Origin: Actinacidiphila oryziradicis
GTDB lineage: Bacteria > Actinomycetota > Actinomycetes > Streptomycetales > Streptomycetaceae
DNA length: 64,000 bases
Assembly (NCBI RefSeq): GCF_005047355.1
Contig: NZ_SUMC01000006.1
Span: 124,001 to 188,000 of the forward strand
Direction of reading: 5' to 3'
Numbering within the stretch: the stretch's first letter is position 1; each line of letters opens with the position of its first letter. The notes beneath the pieces were generated by a model, which saw only the letters and a program-made list of their open reading frames with translations, did not search any database and was not told the DNA's origin. Below are positions 25,568 to 35,050 of the stretch, piece after piece. A program made the translations under genes and the position numbers.

Positions 25568-28500
25568 CCCGCTACGTCCCCACCCGCGCCGGCATCGTCA
25601 ACCTGTGGGACTACCGCGACGAGGAGTTCTCCTTCGCGGGCGGCTGGCTGATTCTGCGCGGCCCCAACGGCTCCGGCAAGACCAAGGCCCTGGAAGTCCT
25701 CTTCCCCTTCGTCCTCGACGGCCGGATCGACCCCAAGCGGCTCAACCCCTTCGCCGCCGAGGACCGCACCATGAAGTCCAACCTGCTCTTCCGGGGGCAG
25801 GACAGCGCACTCGGCTACGTCTGGCTGGAACTGCGGCACCGCGACACCGGGCACGCCGTCACCGTCGGCATCGGACTGCACGCCCAGCGCCACCGCGACC
25901 AGCCCGCCCGCTGGCACTTCGTCACCGACGGCCGGGTCGGCGAGGACTTCTCCCTGCTCACCGACGACGACCGGCCGATGACGAAGAAGCAGCTCACCGC
26001 CGAGATCGGCGAGGAGTGCCTGCACACGTCCGCCGCCGACTACCGCACCGCGATCGACCAGCGCCTGTTCGGCCTCGGCCGGGAACGCTACGAGCAACTG
26101 CTCACCCTGATCCTGACGCTGCGCCGGCCGCAGCTCGCCAAGAACCTCGACCCGGCGAAGCTCTCCGACACCCTCACCGGAGGCCTGCGCCCCGTCGACG
26201 ACGATCTGGTCGCCGAGGCCGCCCGGTCCTTCGACGACATGGAGGCCGTACAGCGCACCCTGGAAGGCCTGGCCGCCGCCGACGAGGCCACCGGCGCCTT
26301 CCTCGCCAGCTACACCACCTACCTGCGGGTGCACGCCCGCTGGGCCTCCGACGCGCTCACCCGCCGACGTACCGGCACCGAAGCCCGCCGCACCGCCGTC
26401 ACCGAGGCAGCCGCTGGGCTCGCCGCCGCCGAAGAGCGCCAGGCCGTCGCCGCGACCCGGCTGGAGACCGCCGACAACGCCCTCGCCGCGCTGCGGGCCC
26501 GCCTCGACCAGCTCAAGTCCAGTGCCGCCTACCAGGCCCTGGAACAGCTCGCCGACCTGGAACGGCTGGTGCGCACCTGTGAGCAGAACGCCCGGTCCGC
26601 CGCCGAGGAGCACGCCCGCCGCGCCGCCGCCACCAGCCGCGCCCGCGCCGACCTGGAGCGCGCCGAGGCACTGCTCTCCGAGCTCGCCGCCACCGTATCC
26701 CGTACCGCGGCCGAGCTCACCGACCACGCCACCGCGGCAGGCGTCCGCTGGCAGGCCGCCGACGCCGAACCCGGCGGCCTCGCCGACCGCGCGGGCGCGC
26801 GAGCCGCCGAGCGCACCGAGGCCGTCCGCGCGGTCCGGGCCGCCCAGGCCGCGCACCGCAGCGCCGAACAGGCCCGCGACCTCGCCCGACTCGCCCTCGA
26901 CCGGGCCCTGGCCGCCGTGGAGGAGGCCGAGCAGGCCGAGCGCGCCGCCGCCGAAAGCGTCGAAGCCGCCCGCGACCGCGCCGCCGCCGAACTCGGCACC
27001 TGGACCGCGCGCCACCACGCCCTGCTGCCCGAAGGCGCCGCCGAGGAGCTCGCGGAAGCCCTGGCCGCCGTGGGAGAGCCGGACGCCCCCGCCCTCGCCG
27101 CCGTCTTCACCTCCGCCACCACCGAGCGCGCTGACGAACTGCGCGACCGCCAGGCCGAGCTGCGCGCCGAACGCACCCGCACGGCCGCCGAGCGCGAACA
27201 GACCGCCGCCGAACGCGCCCGGATCGCCGCCGAGCACGACGACGCCCCTCCCGCGCATCCAGCCCGCACCGCCCCCCGCGACGGCCGTACCGGCGCGCCG
27301 CTCTGGCAACTCGTACGCTTCGCCGACCAGCTGACGGACGATCAGGCCGCCGGCCTGGAAGCCGCCCTGGAGGCCGCCGGGCTCCTCGACTCCTGGATCA
27401 CCCCCGAGGAGCAGCCCCTCGCGCCCGGCGACAGCGACGCCTACCTGCGCCCCGGCCCTCCCGCGCCCGGCGCCAGCCTCGCCGATGTGCTCCTCCCCGA
27501 AGAGGACACCGCCGTCCCCGCCCAGCGCATCGCGGCGATCCTGCGTTCCGTCGCCACCGTGGGCGACCCCGCCGCCCACCCCGCCGCGCTGCAATTCCCC
27601 CTCGTGGCCCCCGACGGCCGCTACTCCCAGGGCGTCCAGAGCGGAGCGCACCGCAAACCGCGCGCCGAGTACATCGGCGCGACGGCCCGCGCCCGCCGCC
27701 GCGCCGCCCGCCTCGCCGACTGCGACACCCGCCTCGCCGCCCTCGACGCCCGTCTCAGCGAGCAGGAGGCCGAGGCGGCGCGCTGCGCGGACGCGCTCGC
27801 CGAACTCGACACCGCCCGCGCCGCGCTGCCACGCACCGGCCCGATCACCGCCGCGCTCGGCGAACTGGCCCGCGCCGACGCCCGGCTGCGCGCCATCCGC
27901 GAGGCCGCCGACCAGACCCAGGCCGGCTACGACGAGTCCGTCGCCGCAACCGGGGTCCTTGAGCGCGCGCTGCGCCGCACCGCTGCCGAGCACCGCCTCG
28001 ACCCGGCCGCCGCCGACGCAGTCGAAGCCGCCGTGCACCGCTTCGCCGCCGCCGCCGGCACCCTCGCCGGGCAGCGCCGCGAGGAGGACCGCCAGCGCGA
28101 GGCCGCTGCCGCGGCCGACATCCGCCTCGGCGACTGCGCCGAGGACGAGGAGACCGCCGCCGCCGCCGAGCGCGCCGCCCGCCGCCGGCACACCGAGGAG
28201 GCCGCCAAGCTCGACGCCCTGCAGAGCGCTGTCGGCGCGGACGCCCAGCAGGTCCTCGCCCAGGTCCAGGAGGCCGAGGCGGGTCTCGCAGACGCTGCCG
28301 CCGAGTCGGAGGCGGCCCGCGCCGCCGAGCGCACCGCCCTCACCGAGGCCGCCGCTGCCGGAGCGCGGCTCACTGCCGCCCGCGAGGCCCACGCCGTCGC
28401 CGCCGCCGAGGAACGCGAAACCGCCCGCGGACTCGCCCCCTACGCACAACGGGAACTGCTGGACGTCCTCAAGTGCCCGCCGGGTCTCGTCTGGCCCGGA

Positions 28501-29619
28501 CAGGAAGCCGACTGGGCCGCCGAGGAACTGCCCGCCGCCGTCACCGCGGTCCACGAGGCGATCCTGGCCGCGACCCGGGAACTCACCCCCACCGAGACCT
28601 CACTCAAGCAGTCCACCACCCGCCTCACCAAGGCCCTCGACGACCTCCAGGCGCAGCTCGGTTCCGCCGGACAGGACTACCGTCCCGAGTGGGACGGCGC
28701 GGACGGCGTCATCGTCGTACGCATCGCCGACGAGCAGGGCCCGCTGCCGGTCGGCGCGTTCGCCGCCCGGATCGCCGCCGCCCGCCGCGACCAGCAGCAG
28801 CTGCTCACCGACTCCGAGCAGCGCATCCTGGAGGACGCCCTGCTCACCCGGCTCGCCCAGCAGATCCACGACCGTACCGTGGACGCCCGCGACCTCATCC
28901 ACCGGATGAACGCCGAGATGCGCTCCCGGAAGATGTCGTCCGGGACCACCGTCGGCGTCAGCTGGCTCCTTGCCGACAACCTCGACGAGGAGCAGCGAGC
29001 CGTCTGCGCCCTGCTCGACGCCGACGCGACCCGGCTCGGCCCCGACTCCCTCGCCCGGATGCGCGCCCACTTCGCCACCCAGATCAAGAACGCCCGGGCC
29101 CGCTGGCGCGACCGTCCCTACCGGGAACTGCTCGCGGAGGTGCTGGACTACCGCAGCTGGCGGCAGTTCGTCTTCCAGTTGGTGCGCCCCGGCGGAGCCG
29201 AGGAGCGGCTGACCCGTGCCCGGCACAGCCGCCTGTCCGGCGGGGAGCAGTCGGTGTCGCTGCACCTGCCGCTGTTCGCCGCCGCCCACGCCATGCTGAA
29301 CTCCGCTCACCCGCACGCACCCCGGCTGCTCGCCCTGGACGAGGCCTTCGCCGGGGTGGACGACACCGGGCGCGGCGAACTGATGAGCCTGGCCGCCCAG
29401 TTCGACCTGGACCTCTTCATGACCGGCTACGACCTGTGGGCGGCCCAAGCCGCCGTGCCTGCCGCCGCACACTACGACCTGGCGCATTCCCCGATCGAGC
29501 ACACCGTCAGCGCACTGCTGCTGGTCTGGGACGGCTCCCGGCTGCTCGCCGACGACGCGGGCGAACTGACCGTAGCCCTCGGCTCGCCGGGCACCCGCCG
29601 CCGCCCGGTCGCGGCATGA
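25564..29619 (+). CDS. jetC: Wadjet JetC, SMC-like ATPase (TIGR02680)
   Basis: A 1351-aa SMC-type ATPase. GTG start at 25564. The N-terminal head has ILRGPNGSGKTKALE (Walker A near residue 32). Two very long alanine-glutamate-arginine coiled coils flank a hinge-like region at about residues 550-640. The C-terminal head has the ABC signature LSGGEQS near 1223, Walker B LLALDEAFAGVD near 1254, and an MTGYDLW ending strand. It acts as the loop-extruding motor that recognises small circular DNA. The very high alanine content yields a long open frame on the opposite strand, which is spurious. Confidence 0.93.
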   Translation: MTRYVPTRAGIVNLWDYRDEEFSFAGGWLILRGPNGSGKTKALEVLFPFVLDGRIDPKRLNPFAAEDRTMKSNLLFRGQDSALGYVWLELRHRDTGHAVTVGIGLHAQRHRDQPARWHFVTDGRVGEDFSLLTDDDRPMTKKQLTAEIGEECLHTSAADYRTAIDQRLFGLGRERYEQLLTLILTLRRPQLAKNLDPAKLSDTLTGGLRPVDDDLVAEAARSFDDMEAVQRTLEGLAAADEATGAFLASYTTYLRVHARWASDALTRRRTGTEARRTAVTEAAAGLAAAEERQAVAATRLETADNALAALRARLDQLKSSAAYQALEQLADLERLVRTCEQNARSAAEEHARRAAATSRARADLERAEALLSELAATVSRTAAELTDHATAAGVRWQAADAEPGGLADRAGARAAERTEAVRAVRAAQAAHRSAEQARDLARLALDRALAAVEEAEQAERAAAESVEAARDRAAAELGTWTARHHALLPEGAAEELAEALAAVGEPDAPALAAVFTSATTERADELRDRQAELRAERTRTAAEREQTAAERARIAAEHDDAPPAHPARTAPRDGRTGAPLWQLVRFADQLTDDQAAGLEAALEAAGLLDSWITPEEQPLAPGDSDAYLRPGPPAPGASLADVLLPEEDTAVPAQRIAAILRSVATVGDPAAHPAALQFPLVAPDGRYSQGVQSGAHRKPRAEYIGATARARRRAARLADCDTRLAALDARLSEQEAEAARCADALAELDTARAALPRTGPITAALGELARADARLRAIREAADQTQAGYDESVAATGVLERALRRTAAEHRLDPAAADAVEAAVHRFAAAAGTLAGQRREEDRQREAAAAADIRLGDCAEDEETAAAAERAARRRHTEEAAKLDALQSAVGADAQQVLAQVQEAEAGLADAAAESEAARAAERTALTEAAAAGARLTAAREAHAVAAAEERETARGLAPYAQRELLDVLKCPPGLVWPGQEADWAAEELPAAVTAVHEAILAATRELTPTETSLKQSTTRLTKALDDLQAQLGSAGQDYRPEWDGADGVIVVRIADEQGPLPVGAFAARIAAARRDQQQLLTDSEQRILEDALLTRLAQQIHDRTVDARDLIHRMNAEMRSRKMSSGTTVGVSWLLADNLDEEQRAVCALLDADATRLGPDSLARMRAHFATQIKNARARWRDRPYRELLAEVLDYRSWRQFVFQLVRPGGAEERLTRARHSRLSGGEQSVSLHLPLFAAAHAMLNSAHPHAPRLLALDEAFAGVDDTGRGELMSLAAQFDLDLFMTGYDLWAAQAAVPAAAHYDLAHSPIEHTVSALLLVWDGSRLLADDAGELTVALGSPGTRRRPVAA

Positions 29620-29626
29620 CCGCGGC

Positions 29627-30904
29627 ATGACCGGGCGACAGGCAGACCCCGGCTCTGCCCTCGAGGAACTGCGTGGCGAGGGCTGGCAGCGGTTGCTCGC
29701 CGCCGCCCGGCGCCGGCTGGAGCGCACCGGCGGGCTGCTGGAGGGCGCAGTCGGCCTCACCGGCCCCAGCGAGGCCGAGCGCCGGGTCGTGATCGGCGTC
29801 ACCGGCCAGTACCGGCCCGAGAGCGTCAAACGCCTGACCGTGGACCTGGCCGCCCTGGACGCCGCCCTGCGCGAGATGCACGGCCGGTCATTGGCCACGG
29901 TACTGGCCTGGCTGCACGGACCGCTGCGCGACCGGCCCGGCGAACGGCAGGCAGAAGCGGAGCAGCGCGACCGACTTCGCGCCGCCTTGGACGCCGGCCG
30001 CCACGCCGGCGAATCCTGGTACGCCACCTGGACGGAGGCGATCACCGGGGACGGGACGCTCACCCGGCTGCTGCGCCGGGGCGACGCACGGCTCGTGCCC
30101 TGGGCCGTCGCCGTCCTGGACCGGCTTCCGGTGCCCGAGCACCGGCCGCCGCTCCCGCTGCCCGTGCTCGCCGAGTGGACCACCGGCGACACCAAGGCTT
30201 TGGTCGCGGGCGCTCCCCTGGCCTCGCTGGTGCTGCGTGCCCTGGCCCTGCGCGCGGAGTCGGACCTGCCCCGCGACCGGGTCGGTCAGCGGCTGCTGTG
30301 GGAGCGTTTCGGCGCCGTCGCGGACGACCTGGCCAGTCAGGTCCTGGTGCTGAATCTGCGTGCCTCCCGCGACCACGTGGTCGCTCACTGGCTCGACGAC
30401 GCGGCCGACTTCGGTATCCCCTTCCGGCTGACGCTGCATCAACTCACCGCGTATCCGCCCGCCCTCGCCGCGCGCGAGGTCTTCGTCTGCGAGAACCCCG
30501 CGGTGCTGCGCGCCGCCGCTGCGGAACTGGGCCCGGACAGCGCTCCGCTGGTGTGTACGGAAGGTGTGCCCTCGGCGGCCTGCCGGCGCCTCCTCGACGC
30601 CGCCGTGCACGCCGGGGCGCGGCTGCGGGTGCGGGCCGACTTCGACTGGACCGGTCTGCGGATCGTCGGTGCGGCCCTCGCCGCCGGAGGAGCGAGCCCC
30701 TGGCGGATGGCCGTCGCCGACTACCGCACCGCCCTCACGGCGGGCGACTCCACCCCGCTCGTCGGAGCCGCGGCCCCCAGCCCCTGGGAACCGGAACTCG
30801 CCGGGCTGATGGCCGGAGAGGGACGCGCCGTCATGGAGGAGCGCCTGCTCCCCGCGCTCCTCGCGGACCTCGCCGTCGCCACGCCTCCTTGGCATAGTTC
30901 CTGA
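29627..30904 (+). CDS. jetD: Wadjet JetD, Toprim nuclease (DUF3323/DUF2399, TIGR02679)
   Basis: ATG at 29627, seven bases after the jetC stop; the junction carries a 9-base direct repeat (GCATGACCG twice). The N-terminal half holds a helical arm domain. The C-terminal half is Toprim: VFVCENP near residues 285-290 gives the metal-binding glutamate, and RADFDWTGL near 336-344 gives the DxD pair. This is the topoisomerase-VI-like nuclease that cleaves the plasmid once the SMC complex has extruded it. All key residues are present, so the system looks functional. Confidence 0.88.
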   Translation: MTGRQADPGSALEELRGEGWQRLLAAARRRLERTGGLLEGAVGLTGPSEAERRVVIGVTGQYRPESVKRLTVDLAALDAALREMHGRSLATVLAWLHGPLRDRPGERQAEAEQRDRLRAALDAGRHAGESWYATWTEAITGDGTLTRLLRRGDARLVPWAVAVLDRLPVPEHRPPLPLPVLAEWTTGDTKALVAGAPLASLVLRALALRAESDLPRDRVGQRLLWERFGAVADDLASQVLVLNLRASRDHVVAHWLDDAADFGIPFRLTLHQLTAYPPALAAREVFVCENPAVLRAAAAELGPDSAPLVCTEGVPSAACRRLLDAAVHAGARLRVRADFDWTGLRIVGAALAAGGASPWRMAVADYRTALTAGDSTPLVGAAAPSPWEPELAGLMAGEGRAVMEERLLPALLADLAVATPPWHSS

Positions 30905-31005
30905 GCAGGCGAAGGCAGCCCCGCGCCAACTGCTGTGATTTTTCACAGGGATCCGAACGCAGACGACCCGGAGGCCACCGCCACAACCGGTTGATCGGGC
31001 CCTGG

Positions 31006-31025
31006 CCCGGCCCGGCCCGGCCCGG
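31006..31025. repeat. four tandem CCCGG units
   Basis: Four perfect head-to-tail copies of CCCGG between jetD and the convergent reductase gene. Simple-sequence slippage is the likeliest cause. Confidence 0.6.
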
Positions 31026-31055
31026 AGGAGGGGCGTGCGGGCCGGGGACCCCGTT

Positions 31056-31083
31056 GCCTCCCGGTCGCGCGCGGCCGGGAGGC
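31056..31083. terminator. hairpin between convergent jetD and reductase genes
   Basis: GCCTCCCGG (31056-31064) pairs with CCGGGAGGC (31075-31083), a perfect 9-bp stem with a 10-base loop, in the gap between two convergent genes. No T tract, as is common for high-GC actinobacteria. Confidence 0.5.
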
Positions 31084-31095
31084 CGGATGACCCGG

Positions 31096-32034
31096 TTATT
31101 CCGGTTGGCTCCGCGGGCGGCCGGTGGCCACGGTGACATCGGCGGCATCCTGGAAGAGCGTGCTGACGAACGAATAGTCTTGGTCCGCGCCTGGACCCTG
31201 CATGCAGAAGCCGTACAGCTCGTGCGCCAGATTCGCCAGCGGCATCGGCACACCGGACTGGCGTGCCAGGTCGCGGGCCAGGCCGGCGTCCTTGTACATC
31301 AGACGCAGGGCGAACCCCGGCTCGTAGACGTCGCGCAGCAGGTTGCGCGGGACCCAGGTGTCCAGCACGGTGCTGCCGCCCGACGAGGCGAGCACGATTT
31401 CCCGCAGCTGCGCCGGGTCCAGCCCGGCCTTCGCGCCCAAGGTGAGTGCCTCGGAGTTGGCAACCATGATCGTCGCGGTCAGGATGTTGTTGCACAGCTT
31501 GGCGACCTGGCTGGTGCCCAGCGGACCGGTGCGGAAGATGTTCCGGCCGAGGGCGTCGAGCAGGCCGGACACGTGGTCGATGTCGCTGTCGGTGCCGCCG
31601 ACCATGATGGTGAGGGTGCCGTCGGCCGCGCGGACCGGGCCACCGCTGATCGGGGCGTCCACCATCCGGATGCCCGCCGCTGCGAGCCGGTCAGCGAGCG
31701 CGGTGACGCCGTCCGGCGACACCGTGCTCATATTGAGCAGGGTGAGACCCTCATGGCTGCCCTGCACCAGCCCGCTCGGGCCTTCGGCGAGTTCCAGCAG
31801 CTGCGGCAGGTCCGGCACGAGGGCGATGACGACGTCGGCGTCGCGGGCCGCGGCCGCCACACTGTCGACGATCTTCGCGCCCTTGTCCGCCAGCGCCTCG
31901 GCGGCCTCGCGCCGCCGGTGCGGAACCACGGCGACGTCAAAGCCGGCATCGAGCAGGACTCGGGCCATCGGTGCGCCCATGGCGCCGAGTCCGACGACGG
32001 CGACGGAACGGGGAAGTGCAGTGGACGCAGGCAT
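31096..32034 (-). CDS. NAD(P)-dependent 3-hydroxyisobutyrate/tartronate-semialdehyde reductase family
   Basis: ATG at 32034. Rossmann motif VVGLGAMGAPMA at the N-terminus; substrate loop DAPISGGPVRAADGTL; catalytic lysine in QVAKLCNN near residue 178. At 312 aa it has normal length for beta-hydroxyacid dehydrogenases (3-hydroxyisobutyrate dehydrogenase, GlxR-type 2-hydroxy-3-oxopropionate reductase). It lies 37 bases after the hydroxylase gene, in the same direction, so it is probably co-transcribed and reduces or oxidises a small hydroxyacid made in this pathway. The sequence alone does not decide the substrate. Confidence 0.85.
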   Translation of the reverse strand: MPASTALPRSVAVVGLGAMGAPMARVLLDAGFDVAVVPHRRREAAEALADKGAKIVDSVAAAARDADVVIALVPDLPQLLELAEGPSGLVQGSHEGLTLLNMSTVSPDGVTALADRLAAAGIRMVDAPISGGPVRAADGTLTIMVGGTDSDIDHVSGLLDALGRNIFRTGPLGTSQVAKLCNNILTATIMVANSEALTLGAKAGLDPAQLREIVLASSGGSTVLDTWVPRNLLRDVYEPGFALRLMYKDAGLARDLARQSGVPMPLANLAHELYGFCMQGPGADQDYSFVSTLFQDAADVTVATGRPRSQPE

Positions 32035-32071
32035 GGCATTCGGTCCTTTTCCGGGGGACGGGTGGGATGGA

Positions 32072-35050
32072 TCATTCGGTGGGCAGCGCAGCGGTGCGGC
32101 CGGCCAGTAGGTCCGACAGCCGGGGGGCGGTGATCGGAAGGTCTTCCATGACCAGGCCGAACGGCGCGATCGCGTCGTTGACCGCCGCGGTCACCGCGGC
32201 GATAGAGCCCATCACCCCGCCCTCGCTCATGCCTTTCATCCCACCCGGAGTACGCGAGCTGGGTGTGCCGCAGTGCAGCACCTCGATCCGCGGCGCCTCC
32301 TGTGCCGAGGGCAGCACATAGTCGCGGAATGTCGGTGTGAGGTTGTTGCCCTCGGCGTCGTAGGACACGCCCTCGTAGAGCACGCCGCCTGTGCCGAGCA
32401 TGACCGCGCCGTGGATCTGTCCCTCGACCACCTTCGGGTTGATCATGGTGCCGGCGTCCTCCGCGACCAGATAGCGCTCGATGCGCACCTGGCCGGTGAC
32501 GGGGTCGACGACGACCTCACACAGGTGGGCGGCGTTGGAATAGGTCATCGGCGGCGGGTCATAGGCCAGGTGCGCGACCAGCCCCGGCTCCATTCCCGGG
32601 GGCAGCGACAGCGGGTCGAGGTAGGCGGTACGGGCGATGTCGACGAGGGCGACGCCCGTGCCGACGACGCCGCCGTCCTTGGCCCGCACGATCTCGCCGT
32701 CGCGGACGTCCAGCCCGGACTCGTCCGCGGCGCCGCTTCCGAGGGCGCCGGAGATACCCAGCTGCTCCCGCGCGATGGCCAGCACCTTGTCCTTCAGGCG
32801 CTGCGCCGCGAGCAGTGCGGCACCACCACCGGCCGTGCCGCTGCGGGCGCCCCGGGTTCCCATCCCGTACGGAGCGACCTCGGTGTCGCCCAGCCGTACG
32901 GCCACGTCCTCGGGCCGCACGCCCAGCCCTGCCGCGACCGCCTGCGCGATGGTCGTCTCGTGTCCCTGGCCGGCCGGGGCGATGCCCACCGAGGCCACCA
33001 CGGCACCGCTCGGGTCGATCCGGACCCAGGCCGACTCGTGCCCCGAGCCGGGAATGCCGGCCGCGCGGTAGAACGCCGACCCGTAGGTCGTCGGCTCCAC
33101 GAGGCAGGCGATTCCCAGGCCGCGGTAGATCCCGGCCTTGCGATCGGCGCGCTGCCGCCGGCGGAACTCGGCGTAGCCGTAGGCATCCAGCGCGGTCCGG
33201 TAGGTCCGGTACGGAGTGATCTCCTCGTAGGTCTCGCCAACCGCGGTGACATAGGGCAACTCGGATTCGCGGAGCATGTTGCGCTCGCGTACCTCGACCG
33301 GATCCAGGCCCAGATCCCGGGCGATCGCGTCGATGGTGCCCTCGGTGACCCAGGTGCAGATCGCCATGGGCGCCCGCATCGGAGAAGCCGGGATCTTGTT
33401 GGACAGCACCACGGTCATGTCGTACTCGTAGTCGGCCAACCGGTAGGCGTTCGGCATCATCATCGCGACGACCCGCAGCATGTAGTTCGCGGGGAAGAGC
33501 GCGTAGGCACCGAAATCGCTGGTCAGATGGGCCCGCATGGCGAGGATCCGGCCGTCGGCGGTGACCGCGGTCTCCACTTCGGCGGAGTCCTCACGGGCCG
33601 ACAGGGCAGCGGTCAGGTTCTCAACGCGGTCCTCCCGCCAACGCACCGGGCGGTCCAGGTGGCGGGCGAGGGCGGCCACCGCCAGTTCCTCCCGGTGCAC
33701 AATGAGCTTCTGCCCGAAGGAACCTCCAACATCCTGCACGATCACCCGGACCTGATGCTCGGCCAGCCGGAGGCGCGCGGCCAGCTGCGTGCGATATGGG
33801 TGCGGCACCTGCGTGCCGGTGTACATGGTCAGCTCGGCGCGGCCCGCGTCCCAGACCGCCGCGCAGCCCCGTGTCTCCATCGGAGCGTGGGTCATCCGCT
33901 GGTGGGAGAACCGGGTCCGGACCACCCGGTGCGCCCCGGCGAAGGCGGTCGCCGCATCCCCCGCGGAGAAGTGCTCGCGGAACACGACGTTGGAGTCCAC
34001 CGTCTCGTCGACCAGGGGCGCGAGACCCTCCAGGCTCGCCGCCAGGTCGAGCGCGGGTTGGAGCAGTTCGTACTCGACCCTGACCAGTGCGGCCGCGTCC
34101 TCCGCCGTGTACCGGCTGTCGGCCACCACGACCGCGACCGGGTCGCCGACGAAGCGCACCTTGGCCGTCGGCAGTGATTCGGTCTCCAACGGGACCAGGC
34201 CGTCGATCGGCGGGGCGATCCGCAGCGGAACGGTCCAGGCGGCCAGATCCGCGCCGGTGAACACTCCGACGACGCCCTGGATTCCACGAGCGGCCGAGGC
34301 GTCGATGGTGACGATGGACGCGTGGGCGTGCGGGCTGCGCACGAAATGGGTGTGCAGCGCGCCGGGCAGCGCGATGTCATCGACGAAGGTCGCGGTGCCG
34401 CTGAGCAGCCGATGGTCCTCGCGCCGGGTGATCGCCGCCCCCAGCGGCCCGCTGGTCGCCGGTTCGGTTCCGACCGGTCCGGTGGCCGCCGGTCCGGTGG
34501 GCGCCGTGTTGGTTTCGCCGGGACCGGTCGCCGTCGGTTCGGTTTCGTCCGGCCGCGCGGATGCCGACCGCACGGATGCCGAACGCGCGGATGCCGACCG
34601 CGCGGCGCGCACCGCGGCCGCGATGACGTTCTGATAGCCCGTGCACCGGCACAGGTTCCCGGACACCGCGTGGCGCAGTTCCGCCTCGGTCGCATCCGGG
34701 TGATCGGCCAGATGGGCGGTCAGGGTGACCAGGATCCCAGGTGTGCAGAACCCGCACTGCAGGCCGTGTTCGGCGCGGAAGGCTTCCTGCAACGGGTTCA
34801 GCCCGTCCGCTCCGGCCAGCCCTTCAACGGTGGTGACGTCCTGCCCGTCGGCCTGAACGGCGAGCATCAGACACGAGCGGACCGGCCGGCCCTCGATCAG
34901 CACCGTGCACGCCCCGCACACACCGTGCTCGCAGCCGACATGCGTGCCGGTCAGGCCGCAGCCGTCACGCAGCGCATCGGACAGCAGAGTGCGCGGTTCG
35001 ACTTCGAGTCCGTACTTTCGGCCATTGACGTTGATCCCCACGCCGGTCAC
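32072..35050 (-). CDS. fused [2Fe-2S] and molybdopterin subunits of a xanthine-dehydrogenase-family hydroxylase
   Basis: GTG at 35050 overlaps the FAD-subunit stop (GTGA). Residues 1-165 form the two-cluster iron-sulphur subunit: GCEHGVCGACTV near 35-46, then QCGFCTPG and LCRCTGY before 140. A linker at about 150-200 follows, made of arginine-alanine-serine and proline-threonine repeats. The molybdopterin subunit begins at AAITRREDHRLLSG and contains VGGSFGQKL and, near the C-terminus, MSEGG with the catalytic glutamate. In most relatives the two subunits are separate genes. The enzyme hydroxylates a carbon of an aldehyde or N-heterocycle with water as oxygen donor. It shares an operon with the FAD subunit and a reductase. 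The substrate is unknown; CO oxidation is unlikely, since the CoxL loop AYRCSFR is absent. Confidence 0.88.
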   Translation of the reverse strand: MTGVGINVNGRKYGLEVEPRTLLSDALRDGCGLTGTHVGCEHGVCGACTVLIEGRPVRSCLMLAVQADGQDVTTVEGLAGADGLNPLQEAFRAEHGLQCGFCTPGILVTLTAHLADHPDATEAELRHAVSGNLCRCTGYQNVIAAAVRAARSASARSASVRSASARPDETEPTATGPGETNTAPTGPAATGPVGTEPATSGPLGAAITRREDHRLLSGTATFVDDIALPGALHTHFVRSPHAHASIVTIDASAARGIQGVVGVFTGADLAAWTVPLRIAPPIDGLVPLETESLPTAKVRFVGDPVAVVVADSRYTAEDAAALVRVEYELLQPALDLAASLEGLAPLVDETVDSNVVFREHFSAGDAATAFAGAHRVVRTRFSHQRMTHAPMETRGCAAVWDAGRAELTMYTGTQVPHPYRTQLAARLRLAEHQVRVIVQDVGGSFGQKLIVHREELAVAALARHLDRPVRWREDRVENLTAALSAREDSAEVETAVTADGRILAMRAHLTSDFGAYALFPANYMLRVVAMMMPNAYRLADYEYDMTVVLSNKIPASPMRAPMAICTWVTEGTIDAIARDLGLDPVEVRERNMLRESELPYVTAVGETYEEITPYRTYRTALDAYGYAEFRRRQRADRKAGIYRGLGIACLVEPTTYGSAFYRAAGIPGSGHESAWVRIDPSGAVVASVGIAPAGQGHETTIAQAVAAGLGVRPEDVAVRLGDTEVAPYGMGTRGARSGTAGGGAALLAAQRLKDKVLAIAREQLGISGALGSGAADESGLDVRDGEIVRAKDGGVVGTGVALVDIARTAYLDPLSLPPGMEPGLVAHLAYDPPPMTYSNAAHLCEVVVDPVTGQVRIERYLVAEDAGTMINPKVVEGQIHGAVMLGTGGVLYEGVSYDAEGNNLTPTFRDYVLPSAQEAPRIEVLHCGTPSSRTPGGMKGMSEGGVMGSIAAVTAAVNDAIAPFGLVMEDLPITAPRLSDLLAGRTAALPTE
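34559..34603. repeat. three tandem 15-bp units in the subunit linker
   Basis: GGATGCCGACCGCAC is repeated three times with small changes. In the minus-strand protein it encodes RSAS-type repeats of the linker between the iron-sulphur and molybdopterin parts. It keeps the frame, so it may vary in number between strains. Confidence 0.75.

Noticed and set aside
25429-28554. Open frame of 1041 codons on the minus strand opposite jetC
   Set aside because: It is made of glycine-, valine- and alanine-rich low-complexity sequence, the shadow of alanine-glutamate codons with G/C third positions. The plus-strand SMC gene explains it fully.
31006-31025. CCCGG repeats as part of a CRISPR or structural array
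   Set aside because: Units of five bases without spacers; simple-sequence slippage.
32273-34177. Open frame of 634 codons on the plus strand
   Set aside because: Antisense to the molybdenum hydroxylase gene; histidine- and arginine-rich shadow.
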